Shown here piece after piece: positions 53,440 to 61,257 of a stretch of DNA of 64,000 bases. This DNA comes from an uncultured Bacilli bacterium (GTDB lineage: Bacteria > Bacillota_I > Bacilli_A > RF39 > UBA660): assembly GCA_934085675.1 (NCBI GenBank), contig CAKOHH010000004.1, positions 42,408 to 106,407 on the forward strand, written 5' to 3'. The notes under the pieces are model-generated. The model did not search any database. It was not told the DNA's origin and saw only the letters and a program-made list of their open reading frames with translations. How positions within the stretch are numbered: the first letter of the stretch is position 1; each line of letters starts with the position of its first letter. Position numbers and translations under genes: made by a program.

Positions 53440-54158
53440 AAATCAACACTTTCCTCGCTTTCAGAAAATTTATTAATTAAAAGATAATATTCTCTTTCGA
53501 CATTTTGATCTGTAAAATAAATATTTTGATTTTGTAAAGACCAACTATTTTGATTATCTTTTAGAAAAACAAGAATTTCTTTTTCTAATGTAATAATTTT
53601 AATAACTTCTTCCATATCTTCTTTAATACTTTTTTGATTACCAAGATAATCTTTGATTTGTTCTTCATAATATTCTTTGTAAAAAGAATCATTACCTTCA
53701 TAAAAATTCATATAGTAATCACGATTATATAATTTTTCTTCTGTTTCTTTTAATTCATTTAATTTATTAATAACTTTCTCGGTATAAGGAATAGAAGTTT
53801 CAAAATTAGGACCATCCATCAACATATTTTCATATGATAAGATACTTGTAATTTTATCATTTTCATAAACGGTTCGAATGTTTTTATAAGTATTGTAATA
53901 TTCTTTTAAGTAACTTTTTATAGCTTTCTCAACATCTTTATAATTACCATCTGAAACAATAGTATTAAATCTTTCATTTAAAAAATATTCATCAACATAT
54001 TCGTCACTCATTTCATTTTCAATTGTCCAGATTTCATCTTCTAATGTTATTTGATAATTAACATTTATTAAAATAAATCCACCAAATGATACCATTCCAG
54101 CTAAAATTAGCCAAACAATGATAACAAAAAGCCATGTTCCCACTTTACTTTTTTTCAT
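53436..54158 (-). CDS. Unknown membrane-anchored helical protein
   Basis: A 240-residue protein with one N-terminal membrane helix (residues 9-32) and a long, acidic, probably coiled-coil extracellular or cytoplasmic part rich in Glu, Asn and Tyr. I do not recognise the family. It is the first gene of a two-gene unit with dgkA and is divergent from tRNA-Arg. Confidence 0.6.
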   Translation of the reverse strand: MKKSKVGTWLFVIIVWLILAGMVSFGGFILINVNYQITLEDEIWTIENEMSDEYVDEYFLNERFNTIVSDGNYKDVEKAIKSYLKEYYNTYKNIRTVYENDKITSILSYENMLMDGPNFETSIPYTEKVINKLNELKETEEKLYNRDYYMNFYEGNDSFYKEYYEEQIKDYLGNQKSIKEDMEEVIKIITLEKEILVFLKDNQNSWSLQNQNIYFTDQNVEREYYLLINKFSESEESVDL

Positions 54159-54213
54159 AAGTCACCTTCTCTTAAAAGTATAGCAAAATTATTACTCATA
54201 AATCAAGACGATG

Positions 54214-54222
54214 TGATATAAT
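54214..54222 (+). promoter_or_regulatory. Extended -10 promoter of tRNA-Arg
   Basis: TGATATAAT (54214-54222) combines a TGn extension with a perfect TATAAT, placing the start about 2-3 bases before the mature tRNA end at 54231. No clear -35 box is present. Confidence 0.55.
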
Positions 54223-54230
54223 AGGAACAT

Positions 54231-54307
54231 GTTCTAATAGCTCAGCTGGATAGAGTGTTAGCCTCCGAAGCTAAAGGTCGGGAGTTCGAATCTCCCTTAG
54301 AACACCA
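54231..54307 (+). tRNA. tRNA-Arg (anticodon CCG)
   Basis: A 77-base cloverleaf with encoded CCA. The acceptor arms GTTCTAA / TTAGAAC pair fully; the D arm is GCTC-AGCTGGATA-GAGT; the anticodon arm TTAGC-CTCCGAA-GCTAA presents CCG, reading the rare codon CGG; the T arm is GGGAG-TTCGAAT-CTCCC. A terminator-like hairpin follows. The accessory block begins directly downstream, so this gene may be an integration target. Confidence 0.95.
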
Positions 54308-54336
54308 TAAAGAAATACTTATATTATATATATGAA

Positions 54337-54390
54337 AAAGGCTGCTGTAAGAAGAAAAACTTTCTCCTTGCAGCAACCTTTATTTTTTAT
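54337..54390. terminator. Terminator after tRNA-Arg
   Basis: AAAGGCTGCTGTAAG and its partner CTTGCAGCAACCTTT pair with one bulged base, and the stem is extended by AGAAA / TTTCT; T6 follows on the plus strand (54382-54389). Confidence 0.65.
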
Positions 54391-54420
54391 GACTATATAC
54401 ATTTAATTTGTTCCACAAAG

Positions 54421-54690
54421 TTAGTACCTACAAAGATTATTGATTTTTATTTCATTATTTCTTTTAATATAATTAACAACTTCAAGCAGATTGGATTTAG
54501 TAAAATCTTGCAATTCTTCTTTAGCATAATTATTATTTCATTTGAAGCATTTTAACAATTCTCCAGCTTCTATTGAGATTAATTTAGCTAAATTTTCTGA
54601 TGTATTAAACTGCCGACACTATCTTTCTTCAGCAAACTATCTTGTTTTTTTAGTTAATTCTACCGTAAGACACTTTTTTTGTTCTATCAT
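54421..54690 (-). pseudogene. MazG-like nucleotide pyrophosphohydrolase, three in-frame stops
   Basis: From ATG 54690 one continuous frame of 89 codons reads FAEER, CRQFNTSENLAKLISIEAGELLKCFK and NNNYAKEELQDF, which is the MazG-like/dCTPase pattern (ERDW-QFH-ENLAxSIxIEAAELLxxFQW). TAG occurs after KKTR and after FAEER, and TGA replaces the Trp of FQW. No frameshift is needed. Such enzymes hydrolyse aberrant or phage nucleotides. The gene is inactive unless the stops are suppressed. Confidence 0.72.
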
Positions 54691-54805
54691 ATCACGATAA
54701 AAATAAAAATAGGACTCTATCCTAAAATAGACCCCTTACAAAAGTATTTTTACTTTTTTCTCGCATGACTAATATATCAAAACTACTAAAAAAGCAATAA
54801 TCAAA
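54691..54805. other. Short non-coding stretch beside the Fic gene
   Basis: Nothing certain. AGGACTCTATCCTAAAATAG and flanking bases contain a short inverted repeat (AGGA / TCCT) and T-rich sequence that could end transcription from the Fic gene. No ORF of note. Confidence 0.3.
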
Positions 54806-56311
54806 TTACTTTTTATCAAACAATTCTTGAACAATTAAATCCTTTGAATGTAGATTATTATTCTTATTTAATAATAAATTTTCATAAAATTTAACCAAAT
54901 AACTACTATCTTCTTTTATATTCAAATAATTATTGAAATAATTACTTCTTACTAAAGCATTTCTAAAATAAATCGATTTATCTTTAAATAGAGTATTATC
55001 TACGTTATACCCCAAACTAATTAAATACTTTTCAATAAATAATGCTGTTGTTCTAGTATTTCCTTCTCTAAAAGGGTGCACTTGCCATATACTAGACGAA
55101 AATTTAGTTATGTTATTAATAACATCAACAATATTCATTTTTTTATAGTTTTTTTCTTTTTCTAGGGATATATCATATTCCAATGATTCAGTTAAAGTAG
55201 TGCAATCTCCATATGCTACTGAATCATTATTAAGAATTTTTTCATGTTTAGAAAAATCTATCTTTCTAAATTCACCAGCGAATTCATAAACATCTTGAAA
55301 TAAAAATTTATGAACATATTTTAAATAATCAACTGATAAATTGAAATTATCTTTATTTAATAATTCAACTATTCGAGTTGATACAAAATCACATTCTAAT
55401 TCATTATGATTTATTTCATTTTTATTTTCTTTTTCAATGTAATATTCTTTTAATTCCTTTTCTACTTCTTTTATTGTTAAATTACCTTCTACTTCTTCTT
55501 CTAATAATTTTTCCAAGTATTTAGAAGGTTTTAAATTATCAACTTCTTGAAGACCAATGGCCATATCCCATTGTAATTGTTTTACATAGTTACTAGACTT
55601 ATATTGTTCTTCATATTCATTAGCACTTGAATCTAACTCTTTTTCATCCATAGAAATATCACCTTCTTTATTATAGCACATCCGATCACAATTTATTTCC
55701 ACTAATAATTCACTAAAGATTTCTTCTAATCTTTCATACATTCTTAACTCTCCCGTTAATGATTTAGTTAACGTGAATATTTGTTTATATGAGCAATAAA
55801 TTATCCCACAGACAATAATTAAACTTATAAAGTATGGCAATATTAAGCTTATCATATCAATATTTATTCCATCTTTATTAACAAATGGAACAATTAACGT
55901 AATAATTAAGGTAACAATATTCCAAAAGTTATCATTTTTTCCTTTTGGTACAATTAAATTTCTATAATGACTAATAATATTTGTAATATTTTTTTCATTA
56001 TATATTTCGTTCAACATAAGATAATTTTTAATAATTGATATTTCCTGTTTGTTAATTTCAGCTTGCAATGTATTATCATTTGCTTTATCAAATTTCATAC
56101 TAATGTAAAACTTTTTCTTTAATTCACGCTCACTAATTTCTTTCATAGAATATATTAAAATCAATACTAAAGCAACACTTATATAGGTATGCCTCAACAC
56201 TCCAAATATCCATATAGATAAAAAAGATACAACATATACAACAAAAAATTTTCTCGTTATTCTATTATAAGCACTTTTCTTTTTATATATTTCTTCAATT
56301 TTGTTATACAT
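54806..56311 (-). CDS. Membrane-embedded Fic-domain protein
   Basis: The 501-residue protein has four hydrophobic helices in its first 180 residues (about 22-38, 43-56, 130-145, 152-174), a helical linker, and a C-terminal Fic domain. The catalytic motif QVHPFREGNTRTTALF (His 412) is intact except that GNGR reads GNTR, as in many Fic proteins. Before it, QWDMAIGLQEVDNLKPSKYL and EGNLTIKEVEKELKEYY resemble regulatory regions of Fic toxins. Fic enzymes transfer AMP or other groups to proteins. It lies 2 bp after the DUF6119-like gene, so both form an operon. Confidence 0.8.
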   Translation of the reverse strand: MYNKIEEIYKKKSAYNRITRKFFVVYVVSFLSIWIFGVLRHTYISVALVLILIYSMKEISERELKKKFYISMKFDKANDNTLQAEINKQEISIIKNYLMLNEIYNEKNITNIISHYRNLIVPKGKNDNFWNIVTLIITLIVPFVNKDGINIDMISLILPYFISLIIVCGIIYCSYKQIFTLTKSLTGELRMYERLEEIFSELLVEINCDRMCYNKEGDISMDEKELDSSANEYEEQYKSSNYVKQLQWDMAIGLQEVDNLKPSKYLEKLLEEEVEGNLTIKEVEKELKEYYIEKENKNEINHNELECDFVSTRIVELLNKDNFNLSVDYLKYVHKFLFQDVYEFAGEFRKIDFSKHEKILNNDSVAYGDCTTLTESLEYDISLEKEKNYKKMNIVDVINNITKFSSSIWQVHPFREGNTRTTALFIEKYLISLGYNVDNTLFKDKSIYFRNALVRSNYFNNYLNIKEDSSYLVKFYENLLLNKNNNLHSKDLIVQELFDKK

Positions 56312-56313
56312 AA

Positions 56314-58035
56314 TTACCCATTTATATTAAATAATAATAGTTGATAACCTTTCTCATTCAATTTTTTGTTGGCATCAATTGTAATATATTTTGCGTAATT
56401 AGAGTCTGTACTATCAGAAAGATTATGCATAAATCCGGCTACATAATACACATTAGTTTTACTAAATAAATCAATGAATTCATCTCTACTTATATCTTTG
56501 ATTTTATTGTTGGGATATTTTTTTAATATATCTTCATAATATTTTTCAAGAAGAGATTTCTTTTCCATCATGTAGTGATTTATAAATTCAGCAGATGTTA
56601 AAATTTGATTTAATACATCTCTTGCACCATTTCCCTGAAATTTTAACTTATTATGTATCAAATATAAGTTTTCTTTGTCATAATAAATTAAATCAGCCAA
56701 TTCTATATTATTACTTAAAACTGTATGAGCTAGTATTATGTCAGCAGACTCCTTAAAAGTTTTATTATAAGCGTCTTCAGTTAATGAAATATCACCATTT
56801 GATAATATATCTCTTAATTTTGTATCAATTTTAATCATTTGTGCGTAATTATTTTTAAATTCTCTATCTAAATTAGATATAAAATTATTATCAAACATTA
56901 ACCATTTATCATTAAAAAGAAAAAATGGTTGCTTATTCTCGTTCTCAATATATCCTTGCATACATTGCTTAATCTTTGTTGGATATAATATTACCTCTTT
57001 ATCGTTATATACCACTAAACTATATTTTAACATTCTTTCAATAGAAGTTTTAGTAATTGGTTCTGGCAAACAATTTTTATATAAATCATTAATTGTGATT
57101 GGAGTATCACTTTGGTATAATGTATTCTGTTCATTATCTTGTACAACATATAAATTACCACCAAAGCAATATTCAGAATATTCGTCTCCCACCAAAATAA
57201 AATTATCGCCAATTCCTTGCATTAAATATTGAATAAATAGTTCATTCAATTTTTTATAAGAATATCCATTCTTTTTTGCGTCAATAAAGTAACCTATTGA
57301 AAAATTATCATCTTTTTTTTCTATATCAATTAATTTATTTAATATTATTATTAAATTTTCAATACTTATTGATTTTCGAACAACAATCGAATCTTTTGCT
57401 ACAAGATTTAAATTTTTAATTTTTTTATTTTCATCTATCTCTATACCTAATAGTTCAATTATTTCTTTATCAATTTCTAATGATAATTCTCTAAATATTG
57501 AACTCATATCATTTTCGATACTTATAGTTGTTGCATTTCTATTAGAATGTTTACTTGATAACCTGTTACCAGACATTCTATTTTCTAAAACAGACTTAAT
57601 TGCAGGACTATTCTCTTTCATTATTTTAGGTAATAAATATAATCCATAATTTTTTTGAGTATACTCAGAAATATAATTACTACCCAATCCACCAGTAAGC
57701 AAAAATATATTATCATCTTTTAGATAAGACAAAATATATGAAATATGAGTATTTGATAAATCAATATCTTCTTCAATTATGTTCTCTATCATTGCGTACC
57801 ATGTTGGATAATGATATGTTTTAAATACTAATCCTTTAAAACCATTATTAGCAAAATTTGCAACTTCATTTTTTCTTTTCTTCAATACATCCATTTTTAT
57901 TGCATCCAATATATTATTTTCAAGTTCCGAATAAGAAGAAATTTTAATATTATGTTCTTCGTCAAAATATTTAATTGATCTTTCATAATCAACTTTATAA
58001 ATACTGAATTGTGTCTCATATTTTCTCTTTACCAT
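56314..58035 (-). CDS. DUF6119/TIGR04141-like sporadically distributed protein
   Basis: About 573 residues from ATG 58035 (GCGAGGTGTAGT upstream). FLLTGGLGSNYISEYTQKNYGLYLLPKI and FFLFNDKWLMFDNNFI resemble the conserved blocks of TIGR04141 proteins, which occur sporadically, often in defence or mobile regions. The function of that family is not known to me. No membrane segment. It is the first gene of the operon with the membrane Fic protein. The identification is by pattern memory. Confidence 0.55.
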   Translation of the reverse strand: MVKRKYETQFSIYKVDYERSIKYFDEEHNIKISSYSELENNILDAIKMDVLKKRKNEVANFANNGFKGLVFKTYHYPTWYAMIENIIEEDIDLSNTHISYILSYLKDDNIFLLTGGLGSNYISEYTQKNYGLYLLPKIMKENSPAIKSVLENRMSGNRLSSKHSNRNATTISIENDMSSIFRELSLEIDKEIIELLGIEIDENKKIKNLNLVAKDSIVVRKSISIENLIIILNKLIDIEKKDDNFSIGYFIDAKKNGYSYKKLNELFIQYLMQGIGDNFILVGDEYSEYCFGGNLYVVQDNEQNTLYQSDTPITINDLYKNCLPEPITKTSIERMLKYSLVVYNDKEVILYPTKIKQCMQGYIENENKQPFFLFNDKWLMFDNNFISNLDREFKNNYAQMIKIDTKLRDILSNGDISLTEDAYNKTFKESADIILAHTVLSNNIELADLIYYDKENLYLIHNKLKFQGNGARDVLNQILTSAEFINHYMMEKKSLLEKYYEDILKKYPNNKIKDISRDEFIDLFSKTNVYYVAGFMHNLSDSTDSNYAKYITIDANKKLNEKGYQLLLFNING

Positions 58036-58071
58036 ACTACACCTCGCTTCAAAAAAAATAGCAGTATTCAT

Positions 58072-58425
58072 CTTAAAAAGATTAAATACCGCCTATTCTT
58101 ATAAATATGTATTATCATATCATATTTCAATATTTTTTTCAGTATTTTCAGGACAAATTACTATTTTTACAGTATTTATCATCGTTCTAGATAATTTCAA
58201 TCATTCAAATACAGCCGCCTTAATCCCCAATTAAATTATGTAATGGTAAGTAAACTCGCCATCTGATAATGATACATGTGTAATTATATTGTGCTACATT
58301 AAAAATAATTTTATTAAACAACGCCACCTTTGAATACATGATCAGACTAATGAAATAGTAACGTCATAAAACATGTTATTTTCTAACCAAAACAATATTC
58401 AAAAAAAATTCCCATATTATCTAAA
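58072..58425. other. Non-coding right flank of the Fic/DUF6119 block
   Basis: About 350 bp with no credible ORF, no tRNA and no strong hairpin except the rseP terminator at its right end. It is slightly less AT-rich than its neighbours (TACAGCCGCCTTAATCCCC; AACGCCACC), and probably holds the operon promoter and remains of an element border. I found no copy of the tRNA-Arg 3' end here. Confidence 0.4.
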
Positions 58426-58456
58426 ATAAAAAAAAGAAAAGCACATAAACTTTTCT
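58426..58456 (-). terminator. Terminator after rseP
   Basis: AGAAAAG (58435-58441) and CTTTTCT (58450-58456) form a perfect 7-bp stem with an 8-base loop, followed on the minus strand by a run of T (A-run 58426-58435). It lies 9 bp after the rseP stop. Confidence 0.7.
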
Positions 58457-58465
58457 CATTTCTAA

Positions 58466-59515
58466 CTAAAAGAATTTTATAATATCTTGAACAGTAATAT
58501 AAAGCATTAAAAGCATTAGAAGTGCAAAACCAATCATATTACATGTGTTTTCAAATTTAGCATTTAATTTGCTTCCTTTTAATTTTTCCAAAATCATAAA
58601 GAAGACATGTCCCCCATCAAAAGCTGGGAATGGTAAAATATTAATAAAGCCAACATTGATAGATAAAAAGGCAGTAATATAAATTAATTGTTGTATACCA
58701 TATTTAACACTTTGATCAACTACTTTATAAATACCAACTGGGCCAGATAAATTAGAGGCAGAAACTTGTCCACTTAAAAGTCCCCATACAGTAATGGCCA
58801 TTGATTTCATGATATCAATGAATTTTTGGAAAGTAAATTTAATACACTCTATAAAGTTTTTATCACGACGATTATCTATTTGAATACCAAAAGTTTTTGT
58901 CTCATTTCCTTTTTCGTCCTTAGTTATTTTAGGAACTAAAGTAAGAGTTTCTTTTTGACCATTTTCGTGTGTGACATCAAAAGTATACACATTATCATTA
59001 TTTTTATAATATAAATAAATTTGGCCAACATCCCAAGAAGTAAACTTATGACCATTAATTGCATTAATGATATCACCACTTTGCATTCCCGAAGTAGATG
59101 CTGCCGAATCTTCTTGAACATTTAATACTTTAGGAGTACTACTTGTTGGTCCCCAAATGATAGCTAAAATAAATAGTAAAACAATCGCTAAAACAAAGTT
59201 ATTAAAAACACCTGCTACTAAAATAGCTAATCTTTGATACCAAGGACGATTACACATAAATTTTTCTTTAGGAATTTCACCATCATCTTCGTAAACTTCC
59301 CCAGCCATTTGGACAAAACCACCAATAGGTAAAGCCCGAATATTATAATTAATGCCATCTTTTCCCTTATGAGAGAAAATTAATGGCCCCATACCAATTG
59401 AAAATTCATAAATATGAACTCCTGATTTTTTAGCGCATATAAAGTGACCAAATTCATGTACTAAGATGATTAGTCCTAACACTAAGATAAACACAATTAA
59501 ACTAAATATCCACAT
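58466..59515 (-). CDS. rseP: RseP/RasP site-2 protease
   Basis: An M50B intramembrane zinc protease of about 349 residues from ATG 59515 (AGAGGATT upstream). HEFGHF at residues 20-25 is the zinc site, GMGP and RALPIGGFVQMAGE follow, a PDZ domain occupies about 150-225 (VQEDSAASTSGMQSGDIINAI), and FINILPFPAFDGGH is the second active-site motif. It cleaves anti-sigma factors and signal-peptide remnants. It lies 13 bp after cdsA. Confidence 0.94.
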   Translation of the reverse strand: MWIFSLIVFILVLGLIILVHEFGHFICAKKSGVHIYEFSIGMGPLIFSHKGKDGINYNIRALPIGGFVQMAGEVYEDDGEIPKEKFMCNRPWYQRLAILVAGVFNNFVLAIVLLFILAIIWGPTSSTPKVLNVQEDSAASTSGMQSGDIINAINGHKFTSWDVGQIYLYYKNNDNVYTFDVTHENGQKETLTLVPKITKDEKGNETKTFGIQIDNRRDKNFIECIKFTFQKFIDIMKSMAITVWGLLSGQVSASNLSGPVGIYKVVDQSVKYGIQQLIYITAFLSINVGFINILPFPAFDGGHVFFMILEKLKGSKLNAKFENTCNMIGFALLMLLMLYITVQDIIKFF

Positions 59516-59528
59516 AACAATCCTCTTT

Positions 59529-60326
59529 CTATATAAATCTCTGTATAATAGTATAAGCAAGTACTACAAAAATAAAACTATCAAATCTATCTAAAATACC
59601 ACCATGACCGGGAATTAAGTCCGAAAAATCTTTAATGTCGTTTTCCCTTTTAATCTTACTAAATAATAAATCACCAAAAACACTTATTATAGAAAGAATA
59701 AAGCTTGTTATGGCAACCTCTAGTATACATTCATTAGAGATAACCAAAACATAAAAGACAGTGGGAATAACTGTACCAAAGATAATTCCACCAATGGTAC
59801 CAGCATAAGTTTTATTTGGACTTATGGTAGGAAATATTTTTTTCTTGCCCATTAGTTTTCCTATTAGATAGGCAAAGATATCTGTAATAGTAGAAATAAG
59901 CAAAATATATAATAGTAACCAAACATTTTGATTTCTAAGAACAATAACCTGATGAAAGGCCGTACTTAAGAAAAGCAAAACTCCAATTAAATAAAAGGCA
60001 TCTTTTGTCTCGTAATTTGTATTTTTATACGTTAGCATTGTAGGAAGTAAAAAAACAATCGATAATAATGATAATAAAACACTGCTAACACCGTTTGTTT
60101 CACCATGAACTTCATATTCGTAAAAAATAAGTAAAAACATACTAATCATAGCTGCAAACTCAATACCGCTAGGATATTTATCATGGCTCTTTTTTAAATC
60201 AAAAATTTCTTTTAAAGCTAATAATGATAAAACTCCTATCATAATTAAAAACGGTTTGCCATTACTTATGACAATAGGAATTAATACTACGAATAAAAGT
60301 ATTCCACTTATAATTCTCTTAAGCAT
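59529..60326 (-). CDS. cdsA: Phosphatidate cytidylyltransferase
   Basis: CdsA makes CDP-diacylglycerol for phospholipid synthesis. The 265-residue polytopic protein has the CDS signature SKIKRENDIKDFSDLIPGHG followed by GILDRFDSF near the C-terminus, and ISPNKTYAGTIGG. The cdsA-rseP order is widespread. Six to eight membrane helices are apparent. Confidence 0.95.
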   Translation of the reverse strand: MLKRIISGILLFVVLIPIVISNGKPFLIMIGVLSLLALKEIFDLKKSHDKYPSGIEFAAMISMFLLIFYEYEVHGETNGVSSVLLSLLSIVFLLPTMLTYKNTNYETKDAFYLIGVLLFLSTAFHQVIVLRNQNVWLLLYILLISTITDIFAYLIGKLMGKKKIFPTISPNKTYAGTIGGIIFGTVIPTVFYVLVISNECILEVAITSFILSIISVFGDLLFSKIKRENDIKDFSDLIPGHGGILDRFDSFIFVVLAYTIIQRFI

Positions 60327-60380
60327 ATTATCAACATCTTTCTTTCTAAAGTATACACGTTTTTTAATATTAGTTCAAGA

Positions 60381-60408
60381 AAAAAACTGGCCTTTACAAC
60401 CAGTCTTT
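60381..60408 (-). terminator. Terminator after the NPQTG protein gene
   Basis: On the minus strand AAGACTGG and CCAGTTTT (60407-60400 and 60390-60383) pair around a 9-base loop and run into T6. It lies 8 bp after the stop at 60416. Confidence 0.75.
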
Positions 60409-60415
60409 CTATAAA

Positions 60416-61117
60416 TTAGATATGATAAATTTTATTTTTCTTAGTTGAAACATATAAACCAATTGCTAAAACAAGACCACCAGCAATAACTGCATATGGT
60501 AAGAAAGAACCTGTTTGAGGATTTTCTGTTGTTTCGCATTGTGATTTATATTCTGTTTCAGTACATTCTGTACCGTTAGCACAGTAGTATTTTTCACCTT
60601 TTACTTGGCATTTTGGATTTTCAACTACTGGAGTAGTTCCTGTTGCAATGGTAATAGTACAAGGGTCTGTACTTGTAGCATTTGTACCATCTAAAGTAAC
60701 AGTTGAAATAGCTACTTTTTGACCAGCAGTCATTTGAGCAGTTGATTTTAATGACATAATAATAACGTCAGAATCTGTTGTACTTTCTTTACAACTTACA
60801 TCCCAACCAGAGCCACTAATTCTTGAACAACTTTTAAAATCATAACTTGAATTACCCATTTTAATTTCAGCTGTTAATTCAGTGCCAATTGAAATAGCGC
60901 TTGTAGCTTTAATACCAATAACAAGTGTTGAATTAGCACCCTTGTTTTCGATAGAAATAGAACCTGTTGAAGCTGATTCATCACTACTTAATGTTGTTGA
61001 TGTAAAGTTTTTATCTGTTGATCCAAAAATGATACCACTAGCGGCATTAACATTAACTGTTAATAAGCAAGCACATAAAATGAAAAAGACAGATAACATA
61101 AATCCTTTTTTCTTCAT
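60416..61117 (-). CDS. Wall-anchored protein with NPQTG sorting signal
   Basis: A 233-residue exported protein: signal peptide (residues 1-25, ending VNVNA-A), a beta-rich domain of about 130 residues with alternating strands resembling cohesin-like folds (GSISIENKGANSTLVIGIKA; KVAISTVTLDG), a small Cys-rich segment (CQVKGEKYYCANGTECTE), and a sorting signal NPQTG followed by a hydrophobic helix and KKNK tail. NPQTG is close to the NPQTN motif of class B sortase substrates. A TGTTATAAT extended promoter precedes it. It is divergent from the sortase. Confidence 0.83.
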   Translation of the reverse strand: MKKKGFMLSVFFILCACLLTVNVNAASGIIFGSTDKNFTSTTLSSDESASTGSISIENKGANSTLVIGIKATSAISIGTELTAEIKMGNSSYDFKSCSRISGSGWDVSCKESTTDSDVIIMSLKSTAQMTAGQKVAISTVTLDGTNATSTDPCTITIATGTTPVVENPKCQVKGEKYYCANGTECTETEYKSQCETTENPQTGSFLPYAVIAGGLVLAIGLYVSTKKNKIYHI

Positions 61118-61257
61118 AAATATAAACCTCTTTTCTTTTTTTATTATGGTTTTATTATAACATAAAAATACAATATTTCTATATATTTTATTTTTTTTTA
61201 CAATAATTTACAAAAAATATGGTATGATAATAAAGAATAGAAATGGTGGTGTCAAGA
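61118..61257. promoter_or_regulatory. Divergent promoters of the anchored protein and the sortase
   Basis: On the minus strand TGTTATAAT near 61161-61153 is a perfect extended -10 for the NPQTG gene. On the plus strand TGGTATGAT (61220-61228) is an extended -10 for the sortase, starting near 61235. The region is otherwise A/T homopolymer. Confidence 0.55.

Noticed and set aside
54231..58465. A direct repeat of the tRNA-Arg 3' end marking an attR site
   Set aside because: I searched 58036-58465 for the T arm or acceptor sequence (GGGAGTTCGAATC) and did not find it, so integration at this tRNA is not proven.
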